Positions 9,861-19,585 are shown, numbered from the stretch's first letter. The stretch: DNA of 64,000 bases from Microvirga splendida (GCF_016427565.1 NZ_JAELXT010000003.1:124001-188000); one strand, 5' to 3'. Notes: generated from the letters alone by a model not told the origin. Program-made: numbers and translations.

Positions 9861-10460
9861 ATGACCGACCCTTCGCCTCTCACCCCCGGAAATGCCCTGA
9901 CCCGCCTGGCGGAAGCTCTCGGGTCCGATGCCAAGCGCAAAGGCCCGCCTCCCGTGGAGCGCTGGAATCCGGCCTATTGCGGCGAGATCGACATGCGCAT
10001 CGCGGCCGACGGCACGTGGCACTACATGGGCACGCCCATCAACCGCCCCGCTCTGGTGAAGCTCTTCTCGACGGTGCTGCGCAAGGATCCGGAGCGCCAT
10101 GTGCTCGTCACGCCGGTCGAGCGGGTCGGGATCGTCGTCGAGGATGCGCCGTTTCTCGCAGTCGAGATGGCAGTCGAAGGCGAGGGGGAGGGGCGCCAGA
10201 TCGCGTTCCGCACCAACGTGGACGACCTCGTCCAGGTGGGGCCGGATCACGCCCTGCGCTTCGAGCAGGACGCCCATGGCGGCGTCAAACCCTATGTGAA
10301 GGTCCGGGGGGACCTGTGGGCTCTCGTGACCCGCAGCCTCGCCCTCGACCTGATCGCCCTGGGAGAGGAAAGGAGCCTCGACGGCGCGGCCACCTTTGGG
10401 GTGGCTGCAGGCGGGGCCTTCTTCCCGATTGCTCCTGCCTCCGAGCTGGGCGCCGCTTGA
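9861..10460 (+). CDS. DUF1285 domain protein
   Basis: 199 residues carrying the DUF1285 signature: PPPVERWNPAYCGEIDMRI near the N-terminus, WHYMGTPINRPALVKLFSTV and the later FRTNVDDLVQVGPDHAL. The family is conserved in proteobacteria but has no assigned reaction. It is the first gene of a plus-strand operon; its TGA shares one base with the ATG of the NUDIX gene (TGATG at 10458-10462), pointing to translational coupling. Confidence 0.9.
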   Translation: MTDPSPLTPGNALTRLAEALGSDAKRKGPPPVERWNPAYCGEIDMRIAADGTWHYMGTPINRPALVKLFSTVLRKDPERHVLVTPVERVGIVVEDAPFLAVEMAVEGEGEGRQIAFRTNVDDLVQVGPDHALRFEQDAHGGVKPYVKVRGDLWALVTRSLALDLIALGEERSLDGAATFGVAAGGAFFPIAPASELGAA

Positions 10461-11098
10461 TGCGTCTTGCCCCCCAGGACGAGCCGGATTTCCTGACCCT
10501 GGCGACCGAGCGGCTGCGCCCGGAGCCTCCGCACCCCGAGGAGGCCCTGGCGAACCCTCGCGGCGATCACAGCATCGACGACGTGCCGCTGGTCTATCCG
10601 CTCACGCCGAAGCCTGCGGCGGTCTTGGTGCCCGTGGTCATGCGCGAGGAGCCGATGCTGCTGCTGACCGAACGCGCCGCGCATCTGCGCCAGCATTCGG
10701 GGCAGATCGCCTTTCCGGGCGGCCGGGTCGACCCGACGGACGCGTCGGTTCTGGATGCCGCCTGCCGCGAGGCCATGGAGGAGATCGGCCTCGACAGCCG
10801 CTTCATCAGCCCCCTCGGCTATCTCGACGCCTATCTGTCCGGCACGAACTATCTCGTCATGCCGGTGGTGGCCCGGGTCTCGCCGTCCTACGCGCTCGCC
10901 ATCAACCACGATGAGGTCGCCGATGCCTTCGAGGTGCCGGTGAGCTTCCTCATGGATCCGGCCCGCCACGAGCTCCATTCCCGCGAGTGGAAGGGAAAGC
11001 TTCGCCGCTACTATGCAATGCCCTATCAGGGACGCTACATCTGGGGCGTGACGGCGGGCATCATCCGCAACCTTTATGAAAGGCTCTACGGTTCATGA
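10460..11098 (+). CDS. CoA pyrophosphatase (NUDIX)
   Basis: 212 residues. The UPF0035-type motif LLTERAAHLRQHSGQIAFPG precedes the NUDIX box ending in CREAMEEIGL, the combination that marks NUDIX enzymes that hydrolyse coenzyme A and its derivatives to phosphopantetheine and 3',5'-ADP. Start ATG overlaps the previous stop by one base, and its own TGA overlaps the ATG of DUF6111 (ATGA), so it is embedded in a coupled operon. Confidence 0.92.
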   Translation: MRLAPQDEPDFLTLATERLRPEPPHPEEALANPRGDHSIDDVPLVYPLTPKPAAVLVPVVMREEPMLLLTERAAHLRQHSGQIAFPGGRVDPTDASVLDAACREAMEEIGLDSRFISPLGYLDAYLSGTNYLVMPVVARVSPSYALAINHDEVADAFEVPVSFLMDPARHELHSREWKGKLRRYYAMPYQGRYIWGVTAGIIRNLYERLYGS

Positions 11099-11352
11099 CG
11101 CGGGCAGTTGTTCAAGGCCTGGTGCTGTTCTTCCTGCCCTTTGTCCTTTTCGGCGCATATCTTGTGATCCGTCGCCGCAATCCGCTGCTCTGGGCCCATT
11201 GGAGCAGCCAGTCCCTCTGGCTCACCATCGTGGGCCTGAGCTTCGTCGTTCTCTCGCTCATCGCCACGGGCCTTCTGGATGAGCGCCAGACCGGCACCTA
11301 TGTGCCGACACGCGTCGAAAACGGACGCGTGATCCCAGGGCATTTCCGGTGA
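11095..11352 (+). CDS. DUF6111 family small membrane protein
   Basis: 85 residues with two membrane helices (about 5-24 and 38-62) separated by the basic loop VIRRRNPLLW, and a soluble C-terminal tail ending PGHFR. This is the DUF6111 pattern seen in alphaproteobacteria next to a CoA-type NUDIX and cca. Function unknown. Overlaps both neighbours by 4 nt, so it is translated together with them. Confidence 0.85.
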   Translation: MTRAVVQGLVLFFLPFVLFGAYLVIRRRNPLLWAHWSSQSLWLTIVGLSFVVLSLIATGLLDERQTGTYVPTRVENGRVIPGHFR

Positions 11353-12608
11353 CCGGAGCCCTCGACCGGCGGGCGCTCGCCAGCCTCCTCGAACGCCCCG
11401 AGCTGCGACGCCTCCTCGAGGTCTTCAACGACAGGGCCGAGGAGACCCGCATCGTGGGCGGCGCCGTGCGCAATGCTCTCCTCGGACGGCCCGTCACCGA
11501 GGTCGACTGCACCACCACCATGCTGCCCGACGCGACCGTGAAGCGGGCGAGGCAGGCCGGGTTCAAGGCCGTGCCCACGGGCATCGAGCACGGCACGATC
11601 ACGGTGATCGTCGACGGCGAGCCCTTCGAGATCACGACCCTGCGGGAGGATGTGGAGACGGACGGGCGCCACGCGGTGGTGCATTTCGGGCGCGACTTCG
11701 CGCGCGATGCCAGGCGGCGAGACTTCACCATCAATGCCCTGTCCCTCGGGCTCGATGGGCAGCTCTACGACTACACCGGCGGCGAAGCGGATCTCGCCGC
11801 CCGGCGCGTGCGCTTCATCGGCGACGCCCGCACCCGCATCCGCGAGGATTTCTTAAGGATCATGCGCTTCTTCCGCTTCCACGCGGAATACGCGCAAGGC
11901 GAGCCCGATGCCGAGGGACTTGCCGCCTCGGGAGCCGAGCGACAGGGCCTGTCGATCCTCTCGAAGGAGCGGATCCGACACGAGCTGCTCAAGCTCCTCG
12001 TGGCCAGAAGAGCCGAGGAGACGATCCGCATCCTGGCAGAGCACGGCTTCCTCACGGGCCTTCTCGGCGGCGTCGCCGAGTTCGGTCGCTTCGGTCGCGT
12101 GGCTGCCGGTGATGGGGATCACCCTGGCGCCATCTGGCGTCTGGCGGCTCTCGCCGTGCTGGTGGAGGAAGACGCAGGCCGCCTGCGGGACGAACTGCGG
12201 CTGTCCAATGACGAGCACAGACATCTTGTCGCCTATGCCCGGCTCCTCAGCCTGCTCAAGACCCGGACCCTGCCTCTCGATGCACAAGCCATCCGCCGCC
12301 TGGTGGCCGATCACGATCCGGCGTCCTTGGGGCTTGCTCTGGCGGCGATGGCCGGAGAGCCGGTCCCCGTCGTTCACGACGAGGGCCGCAAGGCCCTCGA
12401 GCGCTACCGCAGCGGCGCCGAGCCCGTGCCGGTCTTTCCCCTGCGCGGGGCCGATCTCGTCGAAGGCGGCGTTCCGAAAGGACCGAAGATCGGCGAAATG
12501 CTCGCCCAGGCCCGGCAGGCTTGGCTGGCGGAGGGCTGCCGGACGGATGCGGACTACGCCAGGGACTTGCTCAGGCGGGTGCTGGAGCCGGGGTCGCGTA
12601 CAGGATAG
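11349..12608 (+). CDS. cca: CCA tRNA nucleotidyltransferase
   Basis: 419 residues from a GTG at 11349 that overlaps the DUF6111 stop (GTGA). The class II nucleotidyltransferase head has IVGGAVRNALLG, a metal motif reading EVDCTT and RRRDFTINALSL, followed by the neck KERIRHELLKLL. It adds or repairs the 3' CCA end of tRNAs. Odd point: the first carboxylate of the usual D-x-D motif is glutamate here (E-V-D). The C-terminal third is helical, as in alphaproteobacterial homologues. Downstream lies the long repeat mosaic. Confidence 0.93.
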   Translation: MTGALDRRALASLLERPELRRLLEVFNDRAEETRIVGGAVRNALLGRPVTEVDCTTTMLPDATVKRARQAGFKAVPTGIEHGTITVIVDGEPFEITTLREDVETDGRHAVVHFGRDFARDARRRDFTINALSLGLDGQLYDYTGGEADLAARRVRFIGDARTRIREDFLRIMRFFRFHAEYAQGEPDAEGLAASGAERQGLSILSKERIRHELLKLLVARRAEETIRILAEHGFLTGLLGGVAEFGRFGRVAAGDGDHPGAIWRLAALAVLVEEDAGRLRDELRLSNDEHRHLVAYARLLSLLKTRTLPLDAQAIRRLVADHDPASLGLALAAMAGEPVPVVHDEGRKALERYRSGAEPVPVFPLRGADLVEGGVPKGPKIGEMLAQARQAWLAEGCRTDADYARDLLRRVLEPGSRTG

Positions 12609-12931
12609 GGCGCTGTTTCCCTCCCCTCTTGTGGGGAGGAGCAGCCGCGAAGCGGCCGGTTGGGGGTGGTGCGACCGGCGGGGCCGGGAAACCAGCATGG
12701 CACGTCTCCCTCTCCCGTGTGGGAGAGGGTTGGGGTGAGGGGAAGCCGGTGCCGAAGAAGATGCAGCGGAGATGACCGCGCCAAGGTGGCCGAGCGCTAC
12801 GCCCTCACCCCTGCCCCTCTCCCGCCCGGGAGAGGGGAGTGTCCCGATGTCATCCCCGCCGCCGTCATCCCGGACGGCGGAGCCGATCCGGGATCGTGTG
12901 CAGGATGGAGCGCGGGTACCCCTCCCCCCCA

Positions 12932-12994
12932 TCCAGATCGGGTGTTCCCGATCTGGACATTCCTCGTGCTCAAGTCGGAAACATCCGACTTGAG
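12932..12994. repeat. Twin 11-bp stem / 4-nt loop hairpins
   Basis: Two adjacent perfect hairpins with the same geometry: arms 12932-12942 and 12947-12957 (TCCAGATCGGG, loop TGTT), and arms 12969-12979 and 12984-12994 (CTCAAGTCGGA, loop AACA). The sequences differ but arm and loop lengths are identical, 37 bp apart. Confidence 0.75.
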
Positions 12995-13134
12995 TGCGGG
13001 GGAGGGTGGCGAGCGGAGCGAGCCGGGAGAGGGGCTGTGCTCGACGTCTGACGGCCCCTCTCCCGACCTGCTGCGCAGGCCACCCTCTCCCGCTACAGGG
13101 GAGAGGGAAGGTGGCGCATGTTCTCACTTTGTTC

Positions 13135-13163
13135 TTGACAGATGTGCCAAGCTCGGCTATATC
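13135..13163 (+). promoter_or_regulatory. Orphan sigma70-type promoter
   Basis: TTGACA at 13135-13140, a 17-bp spacer and TATATC at 13158-13163: close to the housekeeping promoter consensus, inside the repeat mosaic and pointing toward a stretch of about 300 bp without a credible reading frame. The next gene (hemF) runs the opposite way. A small RNA ending near the hairpin at 13449-13473 and the T-rich 13481-13490 is possible. Confidence 0.4.
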
Positions 13164-13488
13164 GTTGTGCATTCCCGCCCTTCGAGGGGCGCGCTCGCGA
13201 GGCGTCGCAGAGGTGGGGTGGGAGGCGGTCCCGCCGCAGGTCTCGCACACCTGTGATCGCGGGTGGCCGATCCTGGCTTGGACCAGGTCCGCTGAAACAA
13301 ACCGCGCGTGACGAGCAGTCTGGCTCTCACCTTCCACACACATCATCGAGCCGGGCTGCCCAGCACGCCACCCTCGACAACCCTTCAGGCTCGCAGCACC
13401 CGCTGCGGGCCACAAGGCGCTGGCGCTTTGACAGATATGAGAGTGTCTTCCCGGACGAAGCGCAGATCCGGGATGACGCATTCTTGGT

Positions 13489-14385
13489 TTAAGGCCACCT
13501 CACCGTCGGCGGCATGGAGGAGAGGATGGAGGCGATGTTGCCGCCCGTCTTGAGGCCGAAGATCGTGCCCCGGTCGTAGAGCAGGTTGAACTCCACATAG
13601 CGCCCGCGCCGCACCTGCTGCTCGATGCGATCTTCCTCCGTCCAGGGCTTGGTGGCGTTGCGGCGGACGATCTCGGGATAGACTTTGAGGAAGGCCTCGC
13701 CCACATTGCGGGTGAAGGCGAAGTCCTCGTCCGGGTTCCCGGTCCAGTGATAGTCGTAGAAGATGCCGCCGATGCCGCGCGGCTCGTTGCGGTGCTTGAG
13801 GAAGAAGTATTCCTCACACCACTTCTTGTATTTCTCGTAGGAGCCTTCGGGAGCATGGGCGCCGCAGGCTTCCTCCATGGCCTGATGGAAGAGCACCGTG
13901 TCCGGGTCCTCCTGGGTGCGGCGCCGGTCGAGCACGGGAGTGAGGTCCGCCCCGCCGCCGAACCAGGGCTTCGTGGTCACCACGAACCGGGTGTTCATAT
14001 GCACCGTCGGCACGTTCGGGTTCCAGGGATGGGCGATGAGGGAGATGCCGCCGGCCCAGAAGCGAGGGTCCTGGTCAGAGCCGGGGATCTGGCCGCGGAA
14101 CTCGGGTGCGAACTCGCCGTGGACCGTCGAGACGTGCACGCCTACCTTCTCGAACACGCGGCCCTTCATCATGGACATGACACCCCCGCCGCCGGGCACG
14201 CCGTTGTGATCCTTGCGCTCCCAGGGGGTGCGCTCGAAGCGGCCGGGCTCGGACGCCTCCGGAGGGAGGGGACCCGTCACCTCGTCCTCCAGGGCCTCGA
14301 AGGCGGCGCAGATGCGGTCGCGCAGCAGGGCGAACCAGACAGGGGCCTCATTCTGCAGGCGCGCCACGGCGGCTTGGTCGGTCAT
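13489..14385 (-). CDS. hemF: Oxygen-dependent coproporphyrinogen III oxidase
   Basis: 298 residues from ATG at 14385 (MTDQAAVAR). A GTG at 14400 overlapping the trmL stop (GTGA) is an alternative coupled start. Contains the HemF signatures [28 protein letters not shown] and [13 protein letters not shown], and the conserved C-terminal GLKTGGN with the LYDRGT stretch. It oxidatively decarboxylates coproporphyrinogen III to protoporphyrinogen IX in haem synthesis, using O2. It is transcribed with trmL and lies next to the cytochrome bc1 operon, which needs haem. Confidence 0.96.
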   Translation of the reverse strand: MTDQAAVARLQNEAPVWFALLRDRICAAFEALEDEVTGPLPPEASEPGRFERTPWERKDHNGVPGGGGVMSMMKGRVFEKVGVHVSTVHGEFAPEFRGQIPGSDQDPRFWAGGISLIAHPWNPNVPTVHMNTRFVVTTKPWFGGGADLTPVLDRRRTQEDPDTVLFHQAMEEACGAHAPEGSYEKYKKWCEEYFFLKHRNEPRGIGGIFYDYHWTGNPDEDFAFTRNVGEAFLKVYPEIVRRNATKPWTEEDRIEQQVRRGRYVEFNLLYDRGTIFGLKTGGNIASILSSMPPTVRWP

Positions 14386-14396
14386 AGGAACTGGCC

Positions 14397-14888
14397 TCAC
14401 GTCTCGGAAGGGGCAGGGTTGGGGAAGGAGCGGGTCTGCCGCAGGGCCTCGCCCAGGACCATGGCGGCGGTCACGGCCACGTTGAGCGAGCGCATCCCGG
14501 GCTGCATGGGAATAAGAACGCGCGCGTCGGCGACCGCATGCACCTCATCCGGGACGCCGGCCGATTCCCGGCCGACCATCACGACGTCGTCGGGCCGGTA
14601 TGCGAAATCGGAGTAGGGGATGGCCGCCTTGGTCGTGGCCAGGATCAAACGGCCTCCATGCTCCTGCCGCCAGGCCTCGAAAGCCCGCCAGGAGATGTGA
14701 CGGTTAATCGTTGCATGGCCTAGATAGTCCATGCCGGAGCGGCGCAGATTGCGGTCGGAGACGTCGAAGGCCGCAGGTTCGATGATCTCCACTGGCACGG
14801 CGAGGCAGGCCGCTAGGCGCAGCATGGTGCCGGTGTTCTGCGGGATATCCGGTTGGTAGATGGCGAGACGGGGCATGCCTTCCGTCAT
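14397..14888 (-). CDS. trmL: tRNA (cytidine(34)-2'-O)-methyltransferase
   Basis: 163 residues from ATG at 14888; ATG at 14876 ([16 protein letters not shown]) is also possible. SPOUT-fold methyltransferase with [18 protein letters not shown] at the N-terminus, [11 protein letters not shown] in the middle and [18 protein letters not shown] forming the trefoil-knot SAM site. It methylates the wobble base ribose of certain leucine tRNAs. Its stop lies within the possible GTG start of hemF, so the two form an operon; the 251-bp gap upstream is shared with petA. Confidence 0.92.
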   Translation of the reverse strand: MTEGMPRLAIYQPDIPQNTGTMLRLAACLAVPVEIIEPAAFDVSDRNLRRSGMDYLGHATINRHISWRAFEAWRQEHGGRLILATTKAAIPYSDFAYRPDDVVMVGRESAGVPDEVHAVADARVLIPMQPGMRSLNVAVTAAMVLGEALRQTRSFPNPAPSET

Positions 14889-15139
14889 CGTGGCAACCGG
14901 CCCTGCCGTCAAGGGATCGCCATGGGCCATCGGGACCGGCGGCATTTTGAGCCACTCCCTGGAACAACTCCAATCCGGCTATGGACAGGCGGGCTTGACC
15001 GTGCCAAAGAGCCACCGCGCGGCGACTCCCAGTCGCATTGCGCGCGCCTCGACGCGCATGCTTGTTCCTTTTTTGGACCTCGTGTGCCGGATGCCTGGGT
15101 TTCCAAGGCATTGCCGATGCGCGGTTCTCGTTTTTACCA

Positions 15140-15703
15140 ATGCTGGAGAGCCAAGTGGCCGAGACCACCACTCATGTCGCTGAGCCGACACGGCGCGATT
15201 TTCTGTACATCGCCACGGGCGCAGCCGCCGCTATCGGCGGGGCCACCCTGGTATGGCCCTTCGTCCAGTCGCTGGCACCCGACGCTGCGACCGTTGCGGC
15301 CGGCGCCCCTGTCGAAGTCGACCTGACGCCCATCGCCGAAGGCCAGATCGTGAAGGTGTTCTGGCGCGGCAGGCTGATCTTCATCCGCCACCGCACGCCG
15401 GACGAGATCAAGGCTGCAGCGGACGTGAACGTCGCATCGCTCCGCGACCCGCAGCCCGACGCGGTCCGCGTGAAGGACGGCAAGCCGCAGTGGCTCGTCG
15501 TCTACGGCAACTGCACCCATCTCGGCTGCGTGCCGCTCGGGAACTCGGGCGAGTACAACGGCTGGTTCTGCCCATGCCACGGCTCGGTGTTCGACACCTC
15601 CGGCCGTGTCCGCGGCGGCCCGGCGCCGACCAATCTGCCGATCCCGCCCTATGCCTTCGCGTCCGACACGAAGGTCATCATCGGCCAAGAAGCCACGGCG
15701 TAA
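15140..15703 (+). CDS. petA: Cytochrome bc1 Rieske iron-sulfur subunit
   Basis: 187 residues. N-terminal [17 protein letters not shown] is a twin-arginine-like membrane anchor; the C-terminal domain has the two [2Fe-2S] ligand boxes CTHLGC and CPCHGS. Start ATG at 15140 (MLESQVAE) gives the usual family length; a clear ribosome site is not seen. The Rieske protein carries electrons from ubiquinol to cytochrome c1. First gene of petABC, 25 bp before petB. Confidence 0.96.
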   Translation: MLESQVAETTTHVAEPTRRDFLYIATGAAAAIGGATLVWPFVQSLAPDAATVAAGAPVEVDLTPIAEGQIVKVFWRGRLIFIRHRTPDEIKAAADVNVASLRDPQPDAVRVKDGKPQWLVVYGNCTHLGCVPLGNSGEYNGWFCPCHGSVFDTSGRVRGGPAPTNLPIPPYAFASDTKVIIGQEATA

Positions 15704-15728
15704 CCTAAGCGACGATCAGGCGATACAC

Positions 15729-17009
15729 ATGAGCCAGCATTCCACAACTTACGTTCCCAAGAGCGCCTTCGGTCAGTGGTTCGAGAGCCGCCTGCCGGTC
15801 GCGGGACTTGTCCATTCCTCATTCGTCGCCTTCCCGGTGCCGCGGAACCTGACCTATTTCTGGACCTTCGGCGCCATTCTGGCCTTCATGCTCGTCGCGC
15901 AGATCGTGACCGGCGTGTTCCTGGCGATGTACTACACCCCGAACGCCGCCATGGCGTTCCAGTCCGTCGAGCACATCATGCGCGACGTGAACTACGGCTG
16001 GCTGATCCGGTATCTGCACGCCAACGGCGCGTCGATGTTCTTCATCGCCGTCTACATCCACATCTTCCGGAACTTCTACTACGGCTCCTACAAGGCGCCC
16101 CGCGAGGTTCTGTACATCCTCGGTGTGATCATCTTCATCCTCATGATGGCCACCGCCTTCATGGGTTACGTGCTTCCCTGGGGCCAGATGAGCTTCTGGG
16201 GCGCCACCGTGATCACGAATCTCTTCTCGGCGATCCCGCTCGTCGGCGAGACCATCGTAAGCTACCTCTGGGGCGGCTATTCCGTCGGTAACCCGACGCT
16301 CAACCGCTTCTTCTCCCTGCACTACCTGCTGCCCTTCATGATCGCCGGTGTCGTCGCCCTGCACATCTGGGCGCTGCACGTGCCGGGCCAGAACAACCCG
16401 ACCGGCATTCCGATCAAGTCGGGCAAGGATGCGGTTCCGTTCACGCCGTATGCGACGATCAAGGACATCTTCGCCGTCGTCGTGTTCCTAATCTTCTTCG
16501 CCTACTGGGTGTTCTATATGCCGAACTACCTGGGGCACGCGGACAACTACATCCCGGCGAACCCCGCCGTGACGCCCGCGCACATCGTGCCGGAATGGTA
16601 CTTCCTGCCGTTCTATGCGATCCTGCGTGCCATTCCCGACAAACTCGGCGGCGTCATCGCCATGTTCGCGGCCATCGTGATCTGGGTGTTCATGCCCTGG
16701 CTCGATACCTCGAAGGTGCGCTCCACCGCCTATCGTCCGACCTACAAGTTCTTCTTCTGGGTCTTCGTGGCCGTCTGCCTCGTGCTCGGCTGGCTGGGCT
16801 CCCGCCCGGCGGAGGGCTGGTACGTGATCGCGTCCCAGATCTGCACGGTCTACTATTTCGCCCACTTCCTAATCGTCCTGCCGGTGCTCGGCTTCGTCGA
16901 GCGTCCGCTGCCGCTGCCGAATTCGATCCTCGAATCCGTGATGGGCGTGCAGAAGGGCGGGGCTGGCATGCCGGTCGGCGCCAGTGCCGAGCCGCAGTCC
17001 AAGGGCTGA
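15729..17009 (+). CDS. petB: Cytochrome b of the bc1 complex
   Basis: 426 residues, eight predicted membrane helices. Haem ligands are in the helices around [20 protein letters not shown] and [16 protein letters not shown]; the quinol-oxidation site motif [13 protein letters not shown] is intact. It binds two b-type haems and forms the quinone sites of the bc1 complex in the inner membrane. ATG at 15729 lies 25 bp after petA and the gene ends 23 bp before petC. Confidence 0.97.
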   Translation: MSQHSTTYVPKSAFGQWFESRLPVAGLVHSSFVAFPVPRNLTYFWTFGAILAFMLVAQIVTGVFLAMYYTPNAAMAFQSVEHIMRDVNYGWLIRYLHANGASMFFIAVYIHIFRNFYYGSYKAPREVLYILGVIIFILMMATAFMGYVLPWGQMSFWGATVITNLFSAIPLVGETIVSYLWGGYSVGNPTLNRFFSLHYLLPFMIAGVVALHIWALHVPGQNNPTGIPIKSGKDAVPFTPYATIKDIFAVVVFLIFFAYWVFYMPNYLGHADNYIPANPAVTPAHIVPEWYFLPFYAILRAIPDKLGGVIAMFAAIVIWVFMPWLDTSKVRSTAYRPTYKFFFWVFVAVCLVLGWLGSRPAEGWYVIASQICTVYYFAHFLIVLPVLGFVERPLPLPNSILESVMGVQKGGAGMPVGASAEPQSKG

Positions 17010-17032
17010 ACGGAAGCGTTGAGGAAAACATC

Positions 17033-17917
17033 ATGATGAAGCGTACCCTTCTCATCGCTGCGGCCGTTCTCGGCCTCTCCGCTCCGGCCTTCGCTGCCGG
17101 CGAGACCCCGGTCCCGCCGCAGCTCAAGTGGAGCTTCCAGGGGCCGTTCGGCACCTTCGACCGGGCCCAGCTCCAGCGCGGCTTCAAGGTCTACCGGGAG
17201 GTCTGCGCCTCCTGCCACGGCCTGAGCTATGTCGCCTTCCGCAACCTGTCGCAGCCCGGCGGTCCGGAATTCTCCGAGGCCCAGGTCCGCGCCCTGGCGG
17301 CGGAGTACAAGATCCAGGACGGCCCGAACGAGGCCGGCGACATGTTCGAGCGTGCCGGCCGTCCGGCCGACCGTTTCCCGTCGCCGTTCCCGAACGAGAA
17401 CGCCGCGGCGGCAGCCAACGGCGGCAAGGCGCCTCCGGATCTGTCTCTGATGGCCAAGGCCCGCACCTATGAGCGCGGCTTCCCCTGGTGGATCACGGAC
17501 GTATTCCTTCAGTATTCCGAGAACGGCGCAGATTACACGGCGGCGCTGCTCAACGGCTACAAGGAGCCCCCGGCGGGCTTCGCGGTGCCGGCCGGCGGTC
17601 ACTATAACGAGTACTATCCGGGCCATGTGATCGCGATGCCGAAGCCGGTCAGCGACGGCCAGGTCGAGTATCCGAAGAACGAGGCCGGCCAGCCTCAGGC
17701 TCCGGAGACCGTCGAGCAATATGCCAAGGACGTGACGGCCTTCCTCATGTGGACGGCGGAACCGCATCTCGAGGCCCGCAAGCGCCTCGGCTTCCAGGCC
17801 ATGCTGTTCCTGATCGTGCTCGCAGGCCTGCTCTACTTCACCAAGAAGAAGATCTGGGCCCGAGTGGGCGGCGAGGTCGAAGGCCACGCCACGCCCCCGA
17901 TGACGCACAATCCTTGA
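17033..17917 (+). CDS. petC: Cytochrome c1
   Basis: 294 residues with a cleavable signal peptide (ending near PAFAAGE), haem c motif CASCH in VYREVCASCHGLSYV, a methionine-ligand region later (HVIAMPKP), and a single C-terminal membrane anchor (FQAMLFLIVLAGLLYF) followed by lysines. It hands electrons from the Rieske protein to soluble or membrane cytochrome c. GAGGAAA precedes the ATG by 6 nt. Last gene of petABC, followed by an intrinsic terminator. Confidence 0.97.
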   Translation: MMKRTLLIAAAVLGLSAPAFAAGETPVPPQLKWSFQGPFGTFDRAQLQRGFKVYREVCASCHGLSYVAFRNLSQPGGPEFSEAQVRALAAEYKIQDGPNEAGDMFERAGRPADRFPSPFPNENAAAAANGGKAPPDLSLMAKARTYERGFPWWITDVFLQYSENGADYTAALLNGYKEPPAGFAVPAGGHYNEYYPGHVIAMPKPVSDGQVEYPKNEAGQPQAPETVEQYAKDVTAFLMWTAEPHLEARKRLGFQAMLFLIVLAGLLYFTKKKIWARVGGEVEGHATPPMTHNP

Positions 17918-17931
17918 GAACCAACGATCAA

Positions 17932-17955
17932 GGTCCCGGTTTCCGGGGCCTTTTT
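17932..17955 (+). terminator. Terminator of petABC
   Basis: GGTCCCGG and CCGGGGCC pair over 8 bp (one G-T), with a 3-nt loop and then TTTTT at 17951-17955. It starts 15 bp after the petC stop: a standard rho-independent terminator. Confidence 0.85.
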
Positions 17956-17999
17956 CTTTTCAGGTGACACTCCCCAGGAGCGGCCCTATTTCGGTGGCC

Positions 18000-18608
18000 A
18001 TGCTGCAGACGATTGCCGATGACATCTGGGGCCTGCCCTGCCTCGCCTACCACGTCCAGCCGAGCCTTGAGCCTGAAACCCGCGAAGCCTTCGAGGAGGT
18101 GCAGCGGGCGATTGCCGAGCGCTGGCCGGAGCCGCTGCATCTCGTCCCCAGGGACGGGCTTCACGTGACCATCTATCCGCTCGTGCCGGTGAAGGGATCC
18201 TTCGACAAGGACGCCTACTGGCAGAGCATCGCCGAACTGTCCCGAAACCTCCTGGAGGATCTCTGCTCGGGCCATGGGGCGCTGGAACTGCGCTTCTCCC
18301 GGCTCAAGGTCACAGACACGGCCATCATCGCCACCGCGACCGACGAGACCGGCCTGATCGCGGCGATCAGGGACAGGATCGTCCGTGACCTTCCCCTTCC
18401 GCCCGGCCGGGAGCCGCTGCATTACGATCTGATCCACACGACGCTGGCTCGCTATCGGACCGCCGCCTCGGTGCCCCGTTCCGTCGTTGAGAGCATCGAA
18501 GCCATTCCGGTTGCGGTTTTGGCCCCTGTGGCTCGGATCAAGCTCATCCGCGAGACCCTGTTCCCCTGCCTCGTGCGGGACAAGCTCGCGAGCTTCCCGT
18601 TGGGCTGA
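18000..18608 (+). CDS. 2H phosphoesterase / 2'-5' RNA ligase-like protein
   Basis: 202 residues with two H-x-T motifs, HVTIYPL (about residue 55) and HTTLARY (about 145), at the spacing of the 2H phosphoesterase superfamily, whose members act on 2',3'-cyclic phosphate or 2'-5' RNA ends. Substrate unknown. ATG at 18000 is preferred; in-frame GTGs at 17994 and 17964 are possible, the latter right after the petABC terminator and less likely. Confidence 0.75.
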   Translation: MLQTIADDIWGLPCLAYHVQPSLEPETREAFEEVQRAIAERWPEPLHLVPRDGLHVTIYPLVPVKGSFDKDAYWQSIAELSRNLLEDLCSGHGALELRFSRLKVTDTAIIATATDETGLIAAIRDRIVRDLPLPPGREPLHYDLIHTTLARYRTAASVPRSVVESIEAIPVAVLAPVARIKLIRETLFPCLVRDKLASFPLG

Positions 18609-18700
18609 TCGGCTGGCCCTCGCATCGAAGCGCCGCCGGGCTTGGGGATGAGCCTGCAGTCGTCTATGAGAGGCTGGAGCACAGGCAGGCGAGGACAAGC

Positions 18701-19585
18701 ATGGCGAAGGCGGTTTTGGGCATCATCGGCGGATCGGGGGTCTATGACCTGCCGGGGCTCGAGGACATGCGCGAGGAGCGCATCGCATCGCCGTGGGGCA
18801 AGCCTTCCGACGTGCTGCGCATCGGGCGGATCGGCAAGACCGAAATCGCGTTCCTGCCCCGTCATGGGCGAGGGCACCGTCTGTCGCCCTCCGACATCAA
18901 CTACCGGGCCAATATCGACGTGATGAAGCGGGCCGGGGTCACGGACCTGATCTCCGTCTCGGCCGTCGGCTCGTTCAAGGACGAGTACTATCCCGGCTTC
19001 TTCGTGCTGGTGGACCAGTATGTGGACCGCACCCACAAGCGCGAGACCTCCTTCTTCGGCCGGGGCTGCGTGGCCCATGTCCCCATGGCCCATCCGGTCG
19101 GTCCCCTGCTGCGCCAGCGTATCGCCGATGCCGCCGTGGCCGAGGACATTCCTTTCAGCTTGGGCGGCACGCTCGTGTGCATCGAGGGGCCGCAATTCTC
19201 CACTTACGCCGAGTCCATCACCTACAAGGGTCTCGGCTACGACGTGATCGGCATGACGGCCATGCCGGAGGCCAAGCTCGCCCGCGAGGCCGAGATCACC
19301 TATGCGACCATCGCCATGGTGACCGATTACGATTGCTGGCACCCCGAGCATGACAACGTGGACGTCGCCTCCGTGGTCGCTGTGGCGCAGCAGAACGCCG
19401 CCACGGTCTCGCGCCTGATCGCCCGCGTCGCCCGCGATTTCCCGGCCGAGCATGAGCCGTGCCCCGCAGGCTCCGACCGGGCCCTCGACGGCGCCATCAT
19501 GACGGCGCCCTCCGCCCGCGATCCCGAGATCCTGACGAAGCTGGATGCGGTGGCCGGGCGGGTGCTCAATCCTTCGAGAGCATAA
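18701..19585 (+). CDS. mtnP: S-methyl-5'-thioadenosine phosphorylase
   Basis: 294 residues with the phosphate-binding start [33 protein letters not shown], the substrate segment [13 protein letters not shown] and [16 protein letters not shown] of MTA phosphorylases. It splits methylthioadenosine to adenine and methylthioribose-1-phosphate in methionine salvage. The next gene, apt, recycles the adenine; 68 bp separate them and both run the same way. Confidence 0.95.
   Translation: MAKAVLGIIGGSGVYDLPGLEDMREERIASPWGKPSDVLRIGRIGKTEIAFLPRHGRGHRLSPSDINYRANIDVMKRAGVTDLISVSAVGSFKDEYYPGFFVLVDQYVDRTHKRETSFFGRGCVAHVPMAHPVGPLLRQRIADAAVAEDIPFSLGGTLVCIEGPQFSTYAESITYKGLGYDVIGMTAMPEAKLAREAEITYATIAMVTDYDCWHPEHDNVDVASVVAVAQQNAATVSRLIARVARDFPAEHEPCPAGSDRALDGAIMTAPSARDPEILTKLDAVAGRVLNPSRA

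Larger units (their letters stand above)
12609..13488. repeat. 880-bp non-coding mosaic of palindromic repeats
   Basis: No gene is supported here. Eight half-copies of CCCTCTCCC/GGGAGAGGG form four inverted pairs: 12708-12729, 12814-12837, 13025-13064 and 13083-13107. A CTCCCC/GGGGAG hairpin sits at 12620-12639, right after cca, and may end its transcript. Two TCCCGGA-N11/12-TCCGGGA elements lie at 12868-12893 and 13449-13473; a third copy of that type is at 20211-20238. Two further perfect hairpins (12932-12994) are listed separately. Such modules are common dispersed intergenic repeats in this bacterial group. Confidence 0.8.

Noticed and set aside
13142..13492. Reading frame of 116 codons in the repeat mosaic
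   Set aside because: It crosses palindromic repeats and lacks a ribosome site and domain features; non-coding is more likely.
14889..15139. Search for an Irr or FNR box between trmL-hemF and petA
   Set aside because: No sequence close to TTTAGAA-N3-TTCTAAA or TTGAT-N4-ATCAA was found.
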